This document shows, one piece after another, positions 24,978-34,514 of a stretch of DNA of 64,000 nucleotides. Positions within the stretch are counted from its first letter, which is position 1. Every line of letters starts with the position of its first letter. The stretch spans positions 1 through 64,000 of the forward strand of contig NZ_AJKS02000005.1 of the NCBI RefSeq assembly GCF_000265245.1, in the 5' to 3' direction. The stretch comes from Halomonas smyrnensis AAD6 (GTDB taxonomy: Bacteria > Pseudomonadota > Gammaproteobacteria > Pseudomonadales > Halomonadaceae). A program made the position numbers and the translations under genes. Under the pieces are notes generated by a model. It did no database searches. It was not told the origin of the DNA and saw nothing but the letters and a program-made list of their open reading frames with translations.

Positions 24978-26102
24978 ATGCGGATGCGCAAGCGGCTCGT
25001 ATGGACGGCGAGCGGAACGGCCATGGGCGTTCCGGTGTCGGGGGCCCTGGCCAGCGGCTGGAACATGCCGGTCGGCGTCACCGATCTCAGCCGGGACATC
25101 CATGGCCTTCACATGGCCATCTTCTGGATCTGTGTGGTCATCGGCATCGTGGTCTTCGGTGCACTCTTCTACTCGCTTTTCCGCTATCGCCGCTCCCGTG
25201 GCGCCAAACCATCGGCCTTTCATGAGCACACCACGGTCGAGGTGATCTGGACGATCGTGCCGCTGCTGATTCTGGTCGTGATCGCGATCCCTGCCACGGC
25301 GACGCTCAAGTCGATGTACGACGCCTCCGACGCCGATATGGAGGTGATGATCACCGGGCAGCAATGGCGCTGGCGCTATGAATATCGTGGCGAAGAGGTG
25401 TCCTTCATCTCCAGTCTGGCGACCCCTCGCGAGCAGATCGCCGGCCAGCAGGAAAAGGGCGAGCACTACCTGCTCGAGGTCGACCGGTCGCTGGTGCTGC
25501 CGGTCGACCGCAAGGTGCGCTTGCTGCTGACCTCCGACGATGTGATCCATTCCTGGTGGGTGCCGGAACTCGGCGTCAAGCAGGATGCCATCCCGGGTTT
25601 CGTCAATGAGAACTGGGTGCGCATCAACGAGCCGGGCATCTATCGCGGCCAGTGCGCCGAGCTGTGCGGTCGCGACCACGGTTTCATGCCGGTCGTCGTC
25701 GAGGCGGTGGAGCCCGAACGTTTCGATGCCTGGCTGGCCGAGCGCCAGGCCGAGGCCGCCGAGGCCGCCATGGGGCTCGATAGGGAGTGGGCCATGGACG
25801 AGCTGATGGCGCGTGGCGAGCAGGTCTACGGCACCATCTGCGCCTCCTGTCACCAGCCCGATGGCAGCGGCAACCCGCCGGTGTTCCCGGCCCTGGCCGG
25901 CAACCAGGCGTTGCTGGATGACCGCGAGCGGCACATCGAGACGGTGATCGATGGCATTGCGGGCAGCGCCATGCCGGGCTTTGCCAACACGCTGGATCCG
26001 GCGGAGATCGCCGCCGTGATTACCTACGAGCGCAACGCCTGGGGCAACGAGGCCGGCGACACTGTCCAGCCCTCGGCGATCGCCGAGCGACTCGCCGACT
26101 AG
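24978..26102 (+). CDS. coxB: Cytochrome c oxidase subunit II with fused cytochrome c
   Basis: About 374 residues. A signal-type segment and two membrane helices anchor a periplasmic cupredoxin domain carrying the CuA site: His in DVIHSWW and [12 protein letters not shown] (about residues 226-237; two Cys, His, Met). A C-terminal class I cytochrome c follows, with CASCH (about 288-292) and a distal Met in AMPGF. This is the caa3-type arrangement, in which electrons enter through the covalent cytochrome c. ATG 24978 has AGGAGGAGG just upstream; the frame is open from 24870 but without a ribosome site. First gene of the oxidase cluster. Confidence 0.95.
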   Translation: MRMRKRLVWTASGTAMGVPVSGALASGWNMPVGVTDLSRDIHGLHMAIFWICVVIGIVVFGALFYSLFRYRRSRGAKPSAFHEHTTVEVIWTIVPLLILVVIAIPATATLKSMYDASDADMEVMITGQQWRWRYEYRGEEVSFISSLATPREQIAGQQEKGEHYLLEVDRSLVLPVDRKVRLLLTSDDVIHSWWVPELGVKQDAIPGFVNENWVRINEPGIYRGQCAELCGRDHGFMPVVVEAVEPERFDAWLAERQAEAAEAAMGLDREWAMDELMARGEQVYGTICASCHQPDGSGNPPVFPALAGNQALLDDRERHIETVIDGIAGSAMPGFANTLDPAEIAAVITYERNAWGNEAGDTVQPSAIAERLAD

Positions 26103-26164
26103 GCACGCTGGCGGTCCTTCTTTCGACGGGCGCCTCCCCGAGGCGCCAACCAGGGGGAACCACG

Positions 26165-27796
26165 ATGGCTTCGCACCTGCCTCCCAAGTCGACCACGCAG
26201 CACAGCCAGCCCACCTCCGCGGGGGTGGCCGCCGAGCCGCACTCGCCACCGGGTGGACTCAAGCGCTGGCTGCTGACCACCAACCACAAGGACATCGGCA
26301 CGCTCTACATGCTGCTGTCGCTGGCGATGTTCTTCATCGGTGGCCTGTTCGCCATGGTCGTCCGCGCCGAGCTGTTTCAGCCGGGTCTGCAGCTGGTCGA
26401 GCCCGAATTCTTCAACCAGATGACGACCATGCACGGGCTGATCATGATCTTCGGCGCGGTGATGCCGGCCTTCGTCGGGCTCGCCAACTGGATGGTGCCG
26501 CTGCAGATCGGGGCACCGGACATGGCGCTGCCCCGGCTCAACAACTTCAGCTTCTGGCTGCTGCCGGTGGCCTTCACGCTGCTGCTGTCGACCTTCTTCA
26601 TGCCCGGCGGGGCGCCCAACTTCGGTTGGACGTCCTACGCGCCGCTGTCCACCACCTATTCGCCACCGTCCACCACCTTCTTCATTCTCTCGCTGCACCT
26701 GGCCGGCATCAGTTCGATCCTCGGGGCGATCAACATCATCGCCACCATTCTCAACCTGCGGGCGCCGGGCATGCGGCTGATGGACATGCCGCTGTTCGTG
26801 TGGACCTGGCTGATCACCGCCTTCCTGCTGATCGCGGTGATGCCGGTGCTGGCCGGGGTGATCACCATGATGCTGATGGACATCAACTTCGGCACCAGCT
26901 TCTTCAACGCCGCCGGCGGCGGCGACCCGGTGCTGTTCCAGCATCTTTTCTGGTTCTTCGGCCATCCGGAGGTCTACATCATGATCCTCCCGGCCTTCGG
27001 CATCGTCTCGGTGATCATCCCGACCTTCGCGCGCAAGCCGCTGTTCGGCTACGCCTCCATGGTCTACGCGACGGCGTCCATCGCCATCCTGTCGTTTTTG
27101 GTCTGGGCGCATCACATGTTCACGGTGGGCCTGCCGCTGGTGGCCGAGCTGTTCTTCATGTACAGCACCATGCTGATCGCGGTGCCGACCGGGGTGAAGG
27201 TCTTCAACTGGGTGACCACGCTGTTTCGCGGCTCCATCACCTTCGAGCCGCCGATGCTGTTCGCCCTGGCCTTCGTGGTGCTGTTCACCATCGGCGGCTT
27301 CTCCGGGCTGATGCTGGCCATCTCGCCGGCGGACTTCCAGTACCACGACACCTACTTCGTGGTCGCGCATTTCCACTACGTGCTGGTGCCCGGCGCGGTG
27401 TTCGCGATCATGGCCGGCGTCTATTACTGGCTGCCCAAGTGGACCGGCCACTACCCGCACCTGCGACTGTCCCAGTGGCACTTCTGGCTCTCGGTGATCG
27501 GCGTCAATCTGACCTTCTTCCCCATGCATTTCGCCGGGTTGGCCGGCATGCCGAGACGGATCCCCGACTACGCGCTGCAGTTCGCCGACTTCAACATGAT
27601 CACCAGCATCGGCGCCTTCCTGTTCGGGCTGTCCCAGCTGCTGTTCGTGGTGGTGGTGGTGATGTGCGTGCGCGGCGGCGAGAAGGCGCCGGCCCGTGCC
27701 TGGGATGGCGCCGAGGACCTGGAGTGGACGGTGCCGAGCCCGGCGCCCCTGCACACCTTCGAGACGCCGCCGGAGTTCGTGCCCCGGCAGCACTGA
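26165..27796 (+). CDS. coxA: Cytochrome c oxidase subunit I
   Basis: A 543-residue, twelve-helix haem-copper oxidase catalytic subunit. Visible signatures: [12 protein letters not shown] (low-spin haem His), the CuB-Tyr motif [22 protein letters not shown] with the CuB His pair, and VVAHFHYVL with the haem His ligands. It reduces O2 to water and pumps protons in the inner membrane. It lies 62 bp after coxB and 27 bp before coxC. A long minus-strand ORF opposite this region is a GC shadow. Confidence 0.97.
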   Translation: MASHLPPKSTTQHSQPTSAGVAAEPHSPPGGLKRWLLTTNHKDIGTLYMLLSLAMFFIGGLFAMVVRAELFQPGLQLVEPEFFNQMTTMHGLIMIFGAVMPAFVGLANWMVPLQIGAPDMALPRLNNFSFWLLPVAFTLLLSTFFMPGGAPNFGWTSYAPLSTTYSPPSTTFFILSLHLAGISSILGAINIIATILNLRAPGMRLMDMPLFVWTWLITAFLLIAVMPVLAGVITMMLMDINFGTSFFNAAGGGDPVLFQHLFWFFGHPEVYIMILPAFGIVSVIIPTFARKPLFGYASMVYATASIAILSFLVWAHHMFTVGLPLVAELFFMYSTMLIAVPTGVKVFNWVTTLFRGSITFEPPMLFALAFVVLFTIGGFSGLMLAISPADFQYHDTYFVVAHFHYVLVPGAVFAIMAGVYYWLPKWTGHYPHLRLSQWHFWLSVIGVNLTFFPMHFAGLAGMPRRIPDYALQFADFNMITSIGAFLFGLSQLLFVVVVVMCVRGGEKAPARAWDGAEDLEWTVPSPAPLHTFETPPEFVPRQH

Positions 27797-27823
27797 GCCG
27801 TCTCTCGGCGGAGGAGATCGCAC

Positions 27824-28687
27824 ATGAGCGGTGGAAGCTACTACGTTCCCCCTTCCAGCAAGTGGCCGGTGCTGGCGTCGCTGGCGCTGGGGGCGATGAT
27901 GGTCGGCACCGGCACGCTGCTGGTCTTCGGGGTGGTCGGCATGCCGGTGATGGTGGTCGGCCTGCTGGCCGTGCTGGCGGTGATGACGCTGTGGTTCCGG
28001 GACGTCATCCATGAGTCGCGCGGTGGACTCTACGATGCCCAGATGGACCGCTCCTTCCGCTGGGGCATGGGCTGGTTCATCTTCTCGGAGGTGATGTTCT
28101 TCGCAGCCTTCTTCGGCACGCTGTTCTATGTGCGCACCTTCGCGCTGCCGTGGCTGGACGGGGAGGGCGCCAAGGGCGTGGCGGCCCTGCTGTGGCCCGA
28201 CTTCACCGCCTCCTGGCCGCTGCTCGAGCCGCCGGGCGAGGGCATCGAAGGGCCCCGTGATGTGCTGTCGCCCTGGCAGTTGCCACTGGTGAATACCCTG
28301 ATCCTGGTCGGTTCCAGCATCACCCTGACGGTGGCTCACGAAGCGCTCAAGGAGGGCTATCGCACCACGGCGCGACACTGGCTGGCCGGCACCGTGCTGC
28401 TTGGGCTGTGTTTCATCGTCGTCCAGGGCGTCGAATACTACGAGGCTTACGCCCACTACGGTCTCACCCTGCAGGCCGGCATCTACGGCGCCACCTTCTT
28501 CCTGATGACCGGCTTCCATGGCCTGCACGTGATCATCGGCACCATCATCCTGATCACCATCCTGGCGCGGGTGGTGCGCGGCCACTTCAGCCGTGACGAT
28601 CACTTCGGCTTCGAGGCCGCGGCCTGGTACTGGCACTTCGTCGACGTGGTGTGGATCGGGTTGTTCACCTTCGTCTATGTGTTCTGA
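27824..28687 (+). CDS. coxC: Cytochrome c oxidase subunit III
   Basis: A 287-residue membrane protein with seven helices. Conserved features include WFIFSEVMFFAAFFG, TLTVAHEALKEG and GFHGLHVIIGT, plus the C-terminal AAWYWHFVDVVWIGLF. It stabilises subunit I. It follows coxA by 27 bp, leaving no room for ctaG (Cox11), which commonly sits here in related clusters. The ATG is preceded by GGAGGAG. Confidence 0.96.
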   Translation: MSGGSYYVPPSSKWPVLASLALGAMMVGTGTLLVFGVVGMPVMVVGLLAVLAVMTLWFRDVIHESRGGLYDAQMDRSFRWGMGWFIFSEVMFFAAFFGTLFYVRTFALPWLDGEGAKGVAALLWPDFTASWPLLEPPGEGIEGPRDVLSPWQLPLVNTLILVGSSITLTVAHEALKEGYRTTARHWLAGTVLLGLCFIVVQGVEYYEAYAHYGLTLQAGIYGATFFLMTGFHGLHVIIGTIILITILARVVRGHFSRDDHFGFEAAAWYWHFVDVVWIGLFTFVYVF

Positions 28688-28722
28688 GTGCGTGTGCTCC
28701 GAGCACATTCGCGCCGAGTGCG

Positions 28723-28914
28723 TCAGCCGAGGCGGCCGACATGGAAGCCGTAGAAGAGCAGGGCCAGCAGCAGCGTCGCCAGGGTGACGCGCAGCTTGAG
28801 GGAGACGAGGACGCGCCGCGAGCGGCCGCCGTCCTTGATCAGAAACCCGGCGCCGGCGACGAGGCTCGCCACCATGGCCAGGAAAACGAGGGCGATCAGG
28901 GTCTTGAGTAGCAT
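28723..28914 (-). CDS. DUF2909 twin-transmembrane protein
   Basis: A 63-residue protein with two hydrophobic helices around a basic DGGRSRR turn, matching the DUF2909 family that accompanies cytochrome oxidase genes. The start at 28914 has GGAG 6 bases upstream. It is transcribed against the cluster: convergent with coxC and divergent from SURF1, whose start is only about 10 bp away. Its role is unknown; an assembly or stability factor is a fair guess from its location. Confidence 0.8.
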   Translation of the reverse strand: MLLKTLIALVFLAMVASLVAGAGFLIKDGGRSRRVLVSLKLRVTLATLLLALLFYGFHVGRLG

Positions 28915-28924
28915 CTCACACTCC

Positions 28925-29650
28925 GTGAAAGACGCCGTCGCGCGTGGCGGGAACGGCCGTCGGCTGGGGCTCTGGATCCTGTGCTGGAGCCTGGTCGTCG
29001 CGCTCGGGCTGGCACTGGGACTATGGCAGTGGCAGCGGGCCGCCGACAAGCGCGAGCTGCTGCTGCGCTACGAGACGGCGCCGCGGCTGGAGGCACCCGT
29101 CGCAGCGCCGCCGGACGGCGCCCGGCTGACATTGCGCGGCGAGTACCTCGGCGCAGAGACGCTGTTTCTCGACAATCGCACCCATGGCAACCGTCTTGGC
29201 GTGGCCGCCCTCACACCGCTGCGTGACGAGGAGGGGCGACTGTGGCTGGTGCAGCGCGGCTTCCTGGCTACCGGTACCCGCCGGGAGACGCCGTCGGTGG
29301 CCACGCCCGAGGGCTCGGTGACGCTCAGCGGACGCTGGCAGGCCGCCGGCGACAGCGCACCGCTGTTCGGGCCGAATCGCGAGGGTCGGCGACTGCAGCG
29401 TATCACGCTCTCCGCCTGGCCGGCGCTGGAGGGCTTCGCCCATGCCGGCTGGCTGCATCTGGAACAAGGCCCCGGCCACCTCGAGTCCTGGTGGACGCCC
29501 GCGGTGCTGCCGCCGGAGCGTCACCGGGCCTATGCCTTCCAATGGTGGGGTCTGGCGCTCGCCGCGCTGACGGTCATGTGGCTGGGAGGCCGACGCCTGG
29601 TGCGAGATCGCGCCCCTTCATCTCTCTCCACGCCCGCCCAAGAGGAGTAA
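28925..29650 (+). CDS. SURF1 family oxidase assembly protein
   Basis: About 241 residues with one membrane helix near each end and a soluble middle. SURF1 signatures: GLWQWQRAADK after the first helix, LRGEYL, LDNRTHGNRLGVAALTPL, VQRGFL and YAFQWWGLALAAL before the last helix. SURF1 helps insert haem a into subunit I. The start is uncertain: GTG 28925 gives the usual length but has no clear ribosome site, and the frame is open back to 28784 through the DUF2909 gene on the other strand. Confidence 0.88.
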   Translation: MKDAVARGGNGRRLGLWILCWSLVVALGLALGLWQWQRAADKRELLLRYETAPRLEAPVAAPPDGARLTLRGEYLGAETLFLDNRTHGNRLGVAALTPLRDEEGRLWLVQRGFLATGTRRETPSVATPEGSVTLSGRWQAAGDSAPLFGPNREGRRLQRITLSAWPALEGFAHAGWLHLEQGPGHLESWWTPAVLPPERHRAYAFQWWGLALAALTVMWLGGRRLVRDRAPSSLSTPAQEE

Positions 29651-29654
29651 GCCG

Positions 29655-30197
29655 ATGCCCGCCGACGCCCGCGTGTCTCCCGTCTCGTCGCGACTCAAGC
29701 TGCTGGCGCTGTTTGCGGTGTTCCTGCTGCCCATGGCGGTGGCCTGGGGCATGGTCGAGTGGCGGCTGGGCATTCCCGAGGGCCGCACCGCCCACGGCCA
29801 GCTGACGCCGGACCTGCCGCCGCTCGAGGCCTGGCCGCTCGACGGCATGGCCAGGCAGGGCGCCGACGACTGGGTGCTGGCCTTCGACTGTCCGGCGTCG
29901 TGCGACGCCCAGGCCGATCGCTGGTGGCGACTGCATCGGGCGCTGGGACGAGACGCCCATCGCATCAGCCGGCTGCGCCTCGGCGGCAGCGGCGAGACGC
30001 TGCCCGGCGCCTCGGCGGCCAGCTGGACGGAAGCGGCATCCTGGCGCTCGCCGGGCCGGCTGTGGGTGTTCGACCCCGACGGCCGCGCGGTGCTGGCCTA
30101 TGCCCCGGACATCGAGACGGCAAGGGTGCTCGAGGACGTCGAGCTGCTGCTCGAGCGCAATCCCGAACCGCCCATGGCGCGTCTCCAGCCCGAGTGA
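29655..30197 (+). CDS. Membrane-anchored CxxxC protein of the cox cluster
   Basis: A 180-residue protein with one N-terminal membrane helix and a periplasmic domain. FDCPASCDAQA (about residues 77-87) contains a CxxxC pair like the copper site of SCO proteins. A later LWVFDPDGRAVLAYAP strand fits a thioredoxin-like fold. Genes at this position between SURF1 and ctaA are usually annotated only as oxidase-associated. A copper-delivery or thiol role is inferred from the motif and neighbours. It starts 4 bp after SURF1. Confidence 0.65.
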   Translation: MPADARVSPVSSRLKLLALFAVFLLPMAVAWGMVEWRLGIPEGRTAHGQLTPDLPPLEAWPLDGMARQGADDWVLAFDCPASCDAQADRWWRLHRALGRDAHRISRLRLGGSGETLPGASAASWTEAASWRSPGRLWVFDPDGRAVLAYAPDIETARVLEDVELLLERNPEPPMARLQPE

Positions 30198-30236
30198 TGG
30201 CGGTGAGCGAGCGGTCAGCGAGAAAGGAGGAAGGCG

Positions 30237-31301
30237 ATGCGACTCTTCCAGGCGTCTCCGGCATGGCGAAGCGTGATGCGGCTCAGCCTGGCCGGTACCG
30301 GGCTCTGCGCCCTGGTGGTGCTGGTCGGGGCAGCGACCCGGCTGATGGATGCGGGACTCGGCTGTCCCGACTGGCCGGGCTGCTACGGTGCGCCGCTGGT
30401 GCCCGATGCCGAGCGGGCCCTGGCGCATAGCCCCCATTGGCCGCTCGAGGCGACCAAGGCCTGGATGGAAATGCTGCATCGGTATCTGGCGGCGGGGCTG
30501 ATCGCCGTGGCGCTGCTGCTGGCGGCACGCGGTCTGCGCCTGCGTCGCGGTCGTGACGACTATCCCTGGCGGCTGACCCTGGGGTTGCTGGTCACGCTGG
30601 CGGTGCAGGGCGCCTTCGGTGCCCTTACCGTGACCTTCAAGCTGTGGCCGCAGGTGGTGACTCTGCACCTGCTCGGCGGGCTGTCGGTGATGGCGATGTT
30701 CCTGTGGCTGCACCTGCGGCTGCGCCGGCTGGCGTTCGGGGCTCCTGCGGTGATGCGGCCACGGCGCCTGACACCGCTGTGGCGGGCGACGCTGCTGGCC
30801 CTGGTGCTGCAGCTGGCGCTGGGCGGCTGGACCTCGAGCAATTATGCCGGCATTGCCTGCCAGGGCTTTCCCACCTGCAACGGGCGCTGGGTCGAGGCGC
30901 TGGACTGGGGCGAGGGCTTCCATCTGACTCAGGCGGTGGGGCCCAGCTATCTCTATGGCCAGCTGCACGCCGAGGCGCGCAGCGCCATCCAGGTGGGGCA
31001 TCGTCTCGGCGGCGCGGCGCTGCTGGCGTGCCTGCTGGTGCTGGGCTGGCGTCATGGCCGCGATCGCGCGATGCGCCCCTGGCTGGCGCTGGCGGTGGGC
31101 ACCGGCCTGGCCCAGGCGGCACTGGGCGTGGCCAACGTGCTTATGTGGCTGCCGCTGTGGCTGGCGCTGCTGCACACGGCGGGAGCCCTGTGTCTGGTGG
31201 TCAGCCTGTTGCTGGCGGGGTGGCGATGGCGCTGGCCGGTGCCGCAGGTGGCGTCGGCCAGCGCTCCCTCGGCTTACCAGAACAGCGTCACCAGCGGATA
31301 G
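30237..31301 (+). CDS. ctaA: Heme A synthase (COX15/CtaA)
   Basis: A 354-residue, eight-helix membrane protein. It converts haem O to haem A by oxidising a methyl group. Signatures: GAATRLMDAGLGCPDWPGCYG (haem pocket and Cys pair), EMLHRYLA and VGHRLGGAALL with His ligands, GGWTSSNYAGIACQGFPTC. AAAGGAGGAAGGCG precedes the ATG. ctaB (haem O synthase) and a SCO gene, normally next, are absent; the downstream gene is convergent and overlaps this one by 28 bp. Confidence 0.95.
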   Translation: MRLFQASPAWRSVMRLSLAGTGLCALVVLVGAATRLMDAGLGCPDWPGCYGAPLVPDAERALAHSPHWPLEATKAWMEMLHRYLAAGLIAVALLLAARGLRLRRGRDDYPWRLTLGLLVTLAVQGAFGALTVTFKLWPQVVTLHLLGGLSVMAMFLWLHLRLRRLAFGAPAVMRPRRLTPLWRATLLALVLQLALGGWTSSNYAGIACQGFPTCNGRWVEALDWGEGFHLTQAVGPSYLYGQLHAEARSAIQVGHRLGGAALLACLLVLGWRHGRDRAMRPWLALAVGTGLAQAALGVANVLMWLPLWLALLHTAGALCLVVSLLLAGWRWRWPVPQVASASAPSAYQNSVTSG

Positions 31302-32713
31302 GCCAGCAGGCTGACCAGCAGGGTGCCGATCAGGTTGAGGGCGAAGCCGGCGCGGATCATCGAGCGGATACGCAGATGGCCGGTGGCGAACACGATGGCG
31401 TTGGGTGGTGTGGCCACCGGCATCATGAAGGCGCAGCTGGCGGCGATGGCCGCGGGCACGGTGATCAGCAGCGGCGAGATATCCAGCGACACGGCCAGCG
31501 CCCCGAGCAGCGGCAGGAACGCCGCCGCGGTGGCGGTGTTGGAGGTCACCTCGGTGAGGAAGATGATCACCAGCACCACCACGCCGATCAGGGCCAGCAG
31601 CGGGAAGGCGCCGAAGATCTCGAGTCGCTGGGCGATCCATTCGGCGAGTCCCGACCGGCTGATGGCGCCGGCCAGGGTCAGGCCGCCGCCGAACAGCAGC
31701 AGGATGCCCCAGGGGAGCGACTGGGCCGCGTCCCAGGTCATCAAGCGCTCGCCGCTGCCGTCACCCGAGGGCACCAAAAACAGCGCGATGCCGGCGGCGA
31801 TGGCGATGCCGGTGTCCGACAGCCAGTCGAGGCCGGCCTGGTTGAGCAGCGGACGACACACCCAGGCGAGGGCGGCCAGCAGGAAGATCAGGCCGACGCG
31901 GCGCTCGGCGGCGCTGCTGCGGCCGAGCGACGCCAGTTCGCGGCGTACCATGTCGGCACTGTCGTCGCCGCCCGCCAGATGAAAGCGGCGGCGTGTCAGC
32001 CACCACCAGGCGCAGATCATCATCGTCACGCTGACCGGCAGACCGACCAGCATCCACTGGGCGAAGCCGAGATCGATACCGCGGCTGTCGGCCAGGTAGC
32101 CGGCCAGCAGAGCGTTGGGCGGTGTGCCGATCAGGGTGGCGATACCGCCGATGCTGGCGGAATAGGCGATGGCCAGCAGCAGGGCGGTGGCGTAGCGGGC
32201 CAGCTCATCGGGATCGCTGTCGTCCAGCAGGCTGATCACCGACATGCCGATGGGCAGCATCATGATCGCCGTGGCGGTGTTGGAGACCCACATGCTGAGA
32301 AAGCCGGTGGCCAGCATGAAGCCGCCGATCTGGCGGCGTGGCTCGTGGCCGACCACGCGCAGCACGTGCAGTGCGATGCGGCGGTGCAGGTTCCAGCGCT
32401 GCATGGCAATGCCGAGCAGGAAACCGCCCAGGAACAGATAGATGATCGGGTTGGCGTAGCTCGTGGCGACCTGCTTGATGTCGCCGAGGCCCAGTGCCGG
32501 GATCAGCACCAGCGGCACCAGCGAGGTGGCGGGAATCGGGATCGCCTCGGTCGACCACCAGGTCGCCATCAGCAGGGCCAGTCCGGCGCAGGCCCAGGCG
32601 CTCTCGCTCATGCCGCCGGGCGGCGGCAGCGTCAGCGTCATCAGCAGCCACAGCGGGCCGAGTAACAGCCCGATGCGGGCCGCGGTGGTGGGATGACTCT
32701 CCGAATCGCTCAT
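31274..32713 (-). CDS. DASS/SLC13 family anion-sodium symporter
   Basis: A 479-residue polytopic carrier with about 11-12 helices. The twin family motifs SNTATAIMMLPIG (about residue 140) and SNTATAAAFLPLLG (about 400), the substrate and sodium clamshell loops, are both present, as is IGGIATLIGTPPN. Substrates are usually di- or tricarboxylates or sulfate; sequence alone does not decide. ATG 32713 has AAGGAG 6 bases upstream. The open frame reaches 33409 but that extension is non-coding. It is convergent with ctaA and may have its own promoter before 32713. Confidence 0.9.
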   Translation of the reverse strand: MSDSESHPTTAARIGLLLGPLWLLMTLTLPPPGGMSESAWACAGLALLMATWWSTEAIPIPATSLVPLVLIPALGLGDIKQVATSYANPIIYLFLGGFLLGIAMQRWNLHRRIALHVLRVVGHEPRRQIGGFMLATGFLSMWVSNTATAIMMLPIGMSVISLLDDSDPDELARYATALLLAIAYSASIGGIATLIGTPPNALLAGYLADSRGIDLGFAQWMLVGLPVSVTMMICAWWWLTRRRFHLAGGDDSADMVRRELASLGRSSAAERRVGLIFLLAALAWVCRPLLNQAGLDWLSDTGIAIAAGIALFLVPSGDGSGERLMTWDAAQSLPWGILLLFGGGLTLAGAISRSGLAEWIAQRLEIFGAFPLLALIGVVVLVIIFLTEVTSNTATAAAFLPLLGALAVSLDISPLLITVPAAIAASCAFMMPVATPPNAIVFATGHLRIRSMIRAGFALNLIGTLLVSLLAYPLVTLFW

Positions 32714-32812
32714 GCATGGCTCCTTGCCGTGAAGGTCCTGAGGGGGATTGGGGCGTTGCGGGGCAGAGTATAAAATGCGTGTCCCTACCCTTCGATGTCT
32801 TCGGGAGCCTGA

Positions 32813-33280
32813 ATGTCCCTTACTACCGCGTTGATCCTGCTGGGCATTGCCCTGGCTATCGTGGCCGGCCTGGCGGCCTATGCCGTGACGCTGTGGCGCG
32901 AGGTGCGCCGCCGCAAGGCCTTCCGCGAGGAGGAGCTGCGTCGCGCCCATCAGAACTGCCTGGAGAACCTGGAGCTGGTGGCCTCGGCCCTGCAGCAGGA
33001 GCAGGTCGACATCACCGAAGGCGCCTGGCGCTGCAAGACGCTGCTCGACATTCTCGACCCGAGCCTGGTCGAGCGCCCCGAATTTCGTGCCTTCGGCGAG
33101 GTGCATGGTCGCACTCGCCACCTGCATACGCACTCCGCGCGTCAGGCGCTGACGCCGAAGGCGCGTTTTCAGGAGGATCGTGAGCGCCTGGCCGTGGAAG
33201 ACGAAATGCGCGACGCCGTGATCGAGGCGGCGGGCGCGGTGCTGCGATTCCGTCGTGAATGGCCGGCGTCCCTGCACTGA
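32813..33280 (+). CDS. DUF2489 membrane-anchored protein
   Basis: A 155-residue protein: one N-terminal helix (ALILLGIALAIVAGLAAYAV), then a charged cytosolic part (QNCLENLELVASALQQEQVD, EGAWRCKTLLDILDP). This matches DUF2489 proteins of gammaproteobacteria, whose function is unknown. Divergent from the SLC13 gene by about 100 bp. A TATAAA-like -10 box (32769-32774) may drive it. Confidence 0.8.
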   Translation: MSLTTALILLGIALAIVAGLAAYAVTLWREVRRRKAFREEELRRAHQNCLENLELVASALQQEQVDITEGAWRCKTLLDILDPSLVERPEFRAFGEVHGRTRHLHTHSARQALTPKARFQEDRERLAVEDEMRDAVIEAAGAVLRFRREWPASLH

Positions 33281-33559
33281 TGATGAGGTACTGGGCTCCG
33301 TCCGCGTGGAAGAGCGATCGGGCAGACAGCGATTGCATCTGACGATCACCTCCGGCAACCTTGTACAGGTATCGTAGATGGCTGATATGTGGAAGGACGC
33401 CGGTGCCATCCTGCGGTGCTTGCTGGCTTAAATCACATTTTCGTGCTTTCTTGATCGGTGTAGGCGAACGCTGTTCGCCGCCGCTGGCTAACACCATCGG
33501 ACCTCACGAATGGCGTCCCCGAGACGTCCATTCGGATTTGTGTGAAGAAGGAGTCTTAC
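33281..33559 (+). other. Leader region of the OmpA-family gene
   Basis: No gene is seen in these 279 bases. Two hairpins lie in the probable 5' untranslated region: GGCGAAC-GCT-GTTCGCC (33463-33479) and CGAATGGCGTC/GACG-T-CCATTCG (33507-33534). The second ends 26 bases before the ATG, close to the ribosome site GAAGGAG, and could control translation or mRNA lifetime, as is known for leaders of major outer-membrane protein genes. Confidence 0.45.
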
Positions 33560-34375
33560 ATGAAAAAATCAACGACTGGTTTGCTGCTCGGTTCCGCTCT
33601 CGTCGTCGGCCTCTCCGGCTGCGCGAGCTCGGCCTCTCAATCCTCCGGCATGGGCGATAGCGCCTCTTCCGATCGTGCCTGGTACCAGCATCCGGCGGTT
33701 TGCGGTCTGGCCGGTGGCCTGATCGGCAGCGGCATCGGCTATGCCTCCTCCAGCGAGTCCGACGAGGACACCGGTGCAGCCGTTGGCGGTACCGCCGGCG
33801 CCACCATCGGTGCCCTGCTGTGTGCCGAGCCCAACAAGAAGGCCGAGCCGGCTCCCCAAGACACCGACGGCGATGGCGTGATCGACGCCAACGACCAGTG
33901 CCCGGGTACCCCGGCCGGCGTGGCCGTCGATGCCGTGGGCTGCCCGCTGGACTCCGACAACGACGGCGTGCCGGATTACCAGGATCAGTGCCCGGGTACC
34001 CCGGCCGGTGCCGAGGTCAACGCCCTGGGCTGCGTCGAGGACCTGGTGCTGCGTGACGTCAACTTCGAGTTCGACTCCGCGACCCTGACCATGGGTGCCG
34101 AGAGCATCCTCGACGACGTCGCCGACAAGCTGGTGGCCAACGAGAACGTCCGCGTTCGCATCGAAGGCCACACCGACGCCGTGGGTAGCGACAGCTACAA
34201 CGAAGACCTGTCCCAGCGTCGTGCCGACTCCGTGGCCGACTACCTGGCCTCCCAGGGTGTCGAGCGTAACCGCATGCGTACCATCGGTTACGGCGAAGCC
34301 CAGCCGGTCGCCAGCAACGAGACCGACGCCGGCCGTGCCGAGAACCGTCGCGTCGAGCTGGGCGAGTGGGAGTGA
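33560..34375 (+). CDS. OmpA-family outer-membrane lipoprotein with TSP3 repeats
   Basis: About 271 residues. Signal peptide with lipobox LSGC (about residues 16-19), so the protein is probably lipidated. A glycine-rich segment (GGLIGSGIGYASS, GGTAGATIGALL) follows, then two thrombospondin type 3-like calcium repeats (DTDGDGVIDANDQCPGTP and DSDNDGVPDYQDQCPGTP), then an OmpA C-terminal peptidoglycan-binding domain (NFEFDSATL, IEGHTDAVGSDSYN, LSQRRADSVADYL, AENRRVEL). It tethers the outer membrane to the cell wall. ATG 33560 follows GAAGGAG; an in-frame ATG at 33542 is less well placed. Confidence 0.92.
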   Translation: MKKSTTGLLLGSALVVGLSGCASSASQSSGMGDSASSDRAWYQHPAVCGLAGGLIGSGIGYASSSESDEDTGAAVGGTAGATIGALLCAEPNKKAEPAPQDTDGDGVIDANDQCPGTPAGVAVDAVGCPLDSDNDGVPDYQDQCPGTPAGAEVNALGCVEDLVLRDVNFEFDSATLTMGAESILDDVADKLVANENVRVRIEGHTDAVGSDSYNEDLSQRRADSVADYLASQGVERNRMRTIGYGEAQPVASNETDAGRAENRRVELGEWE

Positions 34376-34425
34376 TCTCCGACTGAGCCCTTGCCCCGGC
34401 CAGCCGGGGCATCTCGCGAGTGAAA

Positions 34426-34449
34426 GAGGCGCCTTCGGGCGCCTCTTTT
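34426..34449 (+). terminator. Intrinsic terminator after the OmpA-family gene
   Basis: GAGGCGCC-TTCG-GGCGCCTC followed by TTTT: an 8-bp perfect stem with a stable tetraloop, 50 bp after the stop. Confidence 0.85.
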
Positions 34450-34514
34450 CGTTGTGGCGGCATGTTTCGCCGCGACGGCATGGCCTCGTGCCGGCGCCGT
34501 CTGCTAGGCTAGGC

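Noticed and set aside
26099-28708. 869-codon open frame opposite coxA-coxC, and similar ones at 29574-31640, 34578-36188, 39278-41221 and 46579-49179
   Set aside because: These lie antisense to clear genes in GC-rich DNA, have His/Gln/Gly/Val-rich shadow composition and no domains.
32714-33409. Long upstream extension of the SLC13 carrier frame
   Set aside because: It would cover the DUF2489 gene on the other strand and lacks membrane character; ATG 32713 has AAGGAG and the normal family start.
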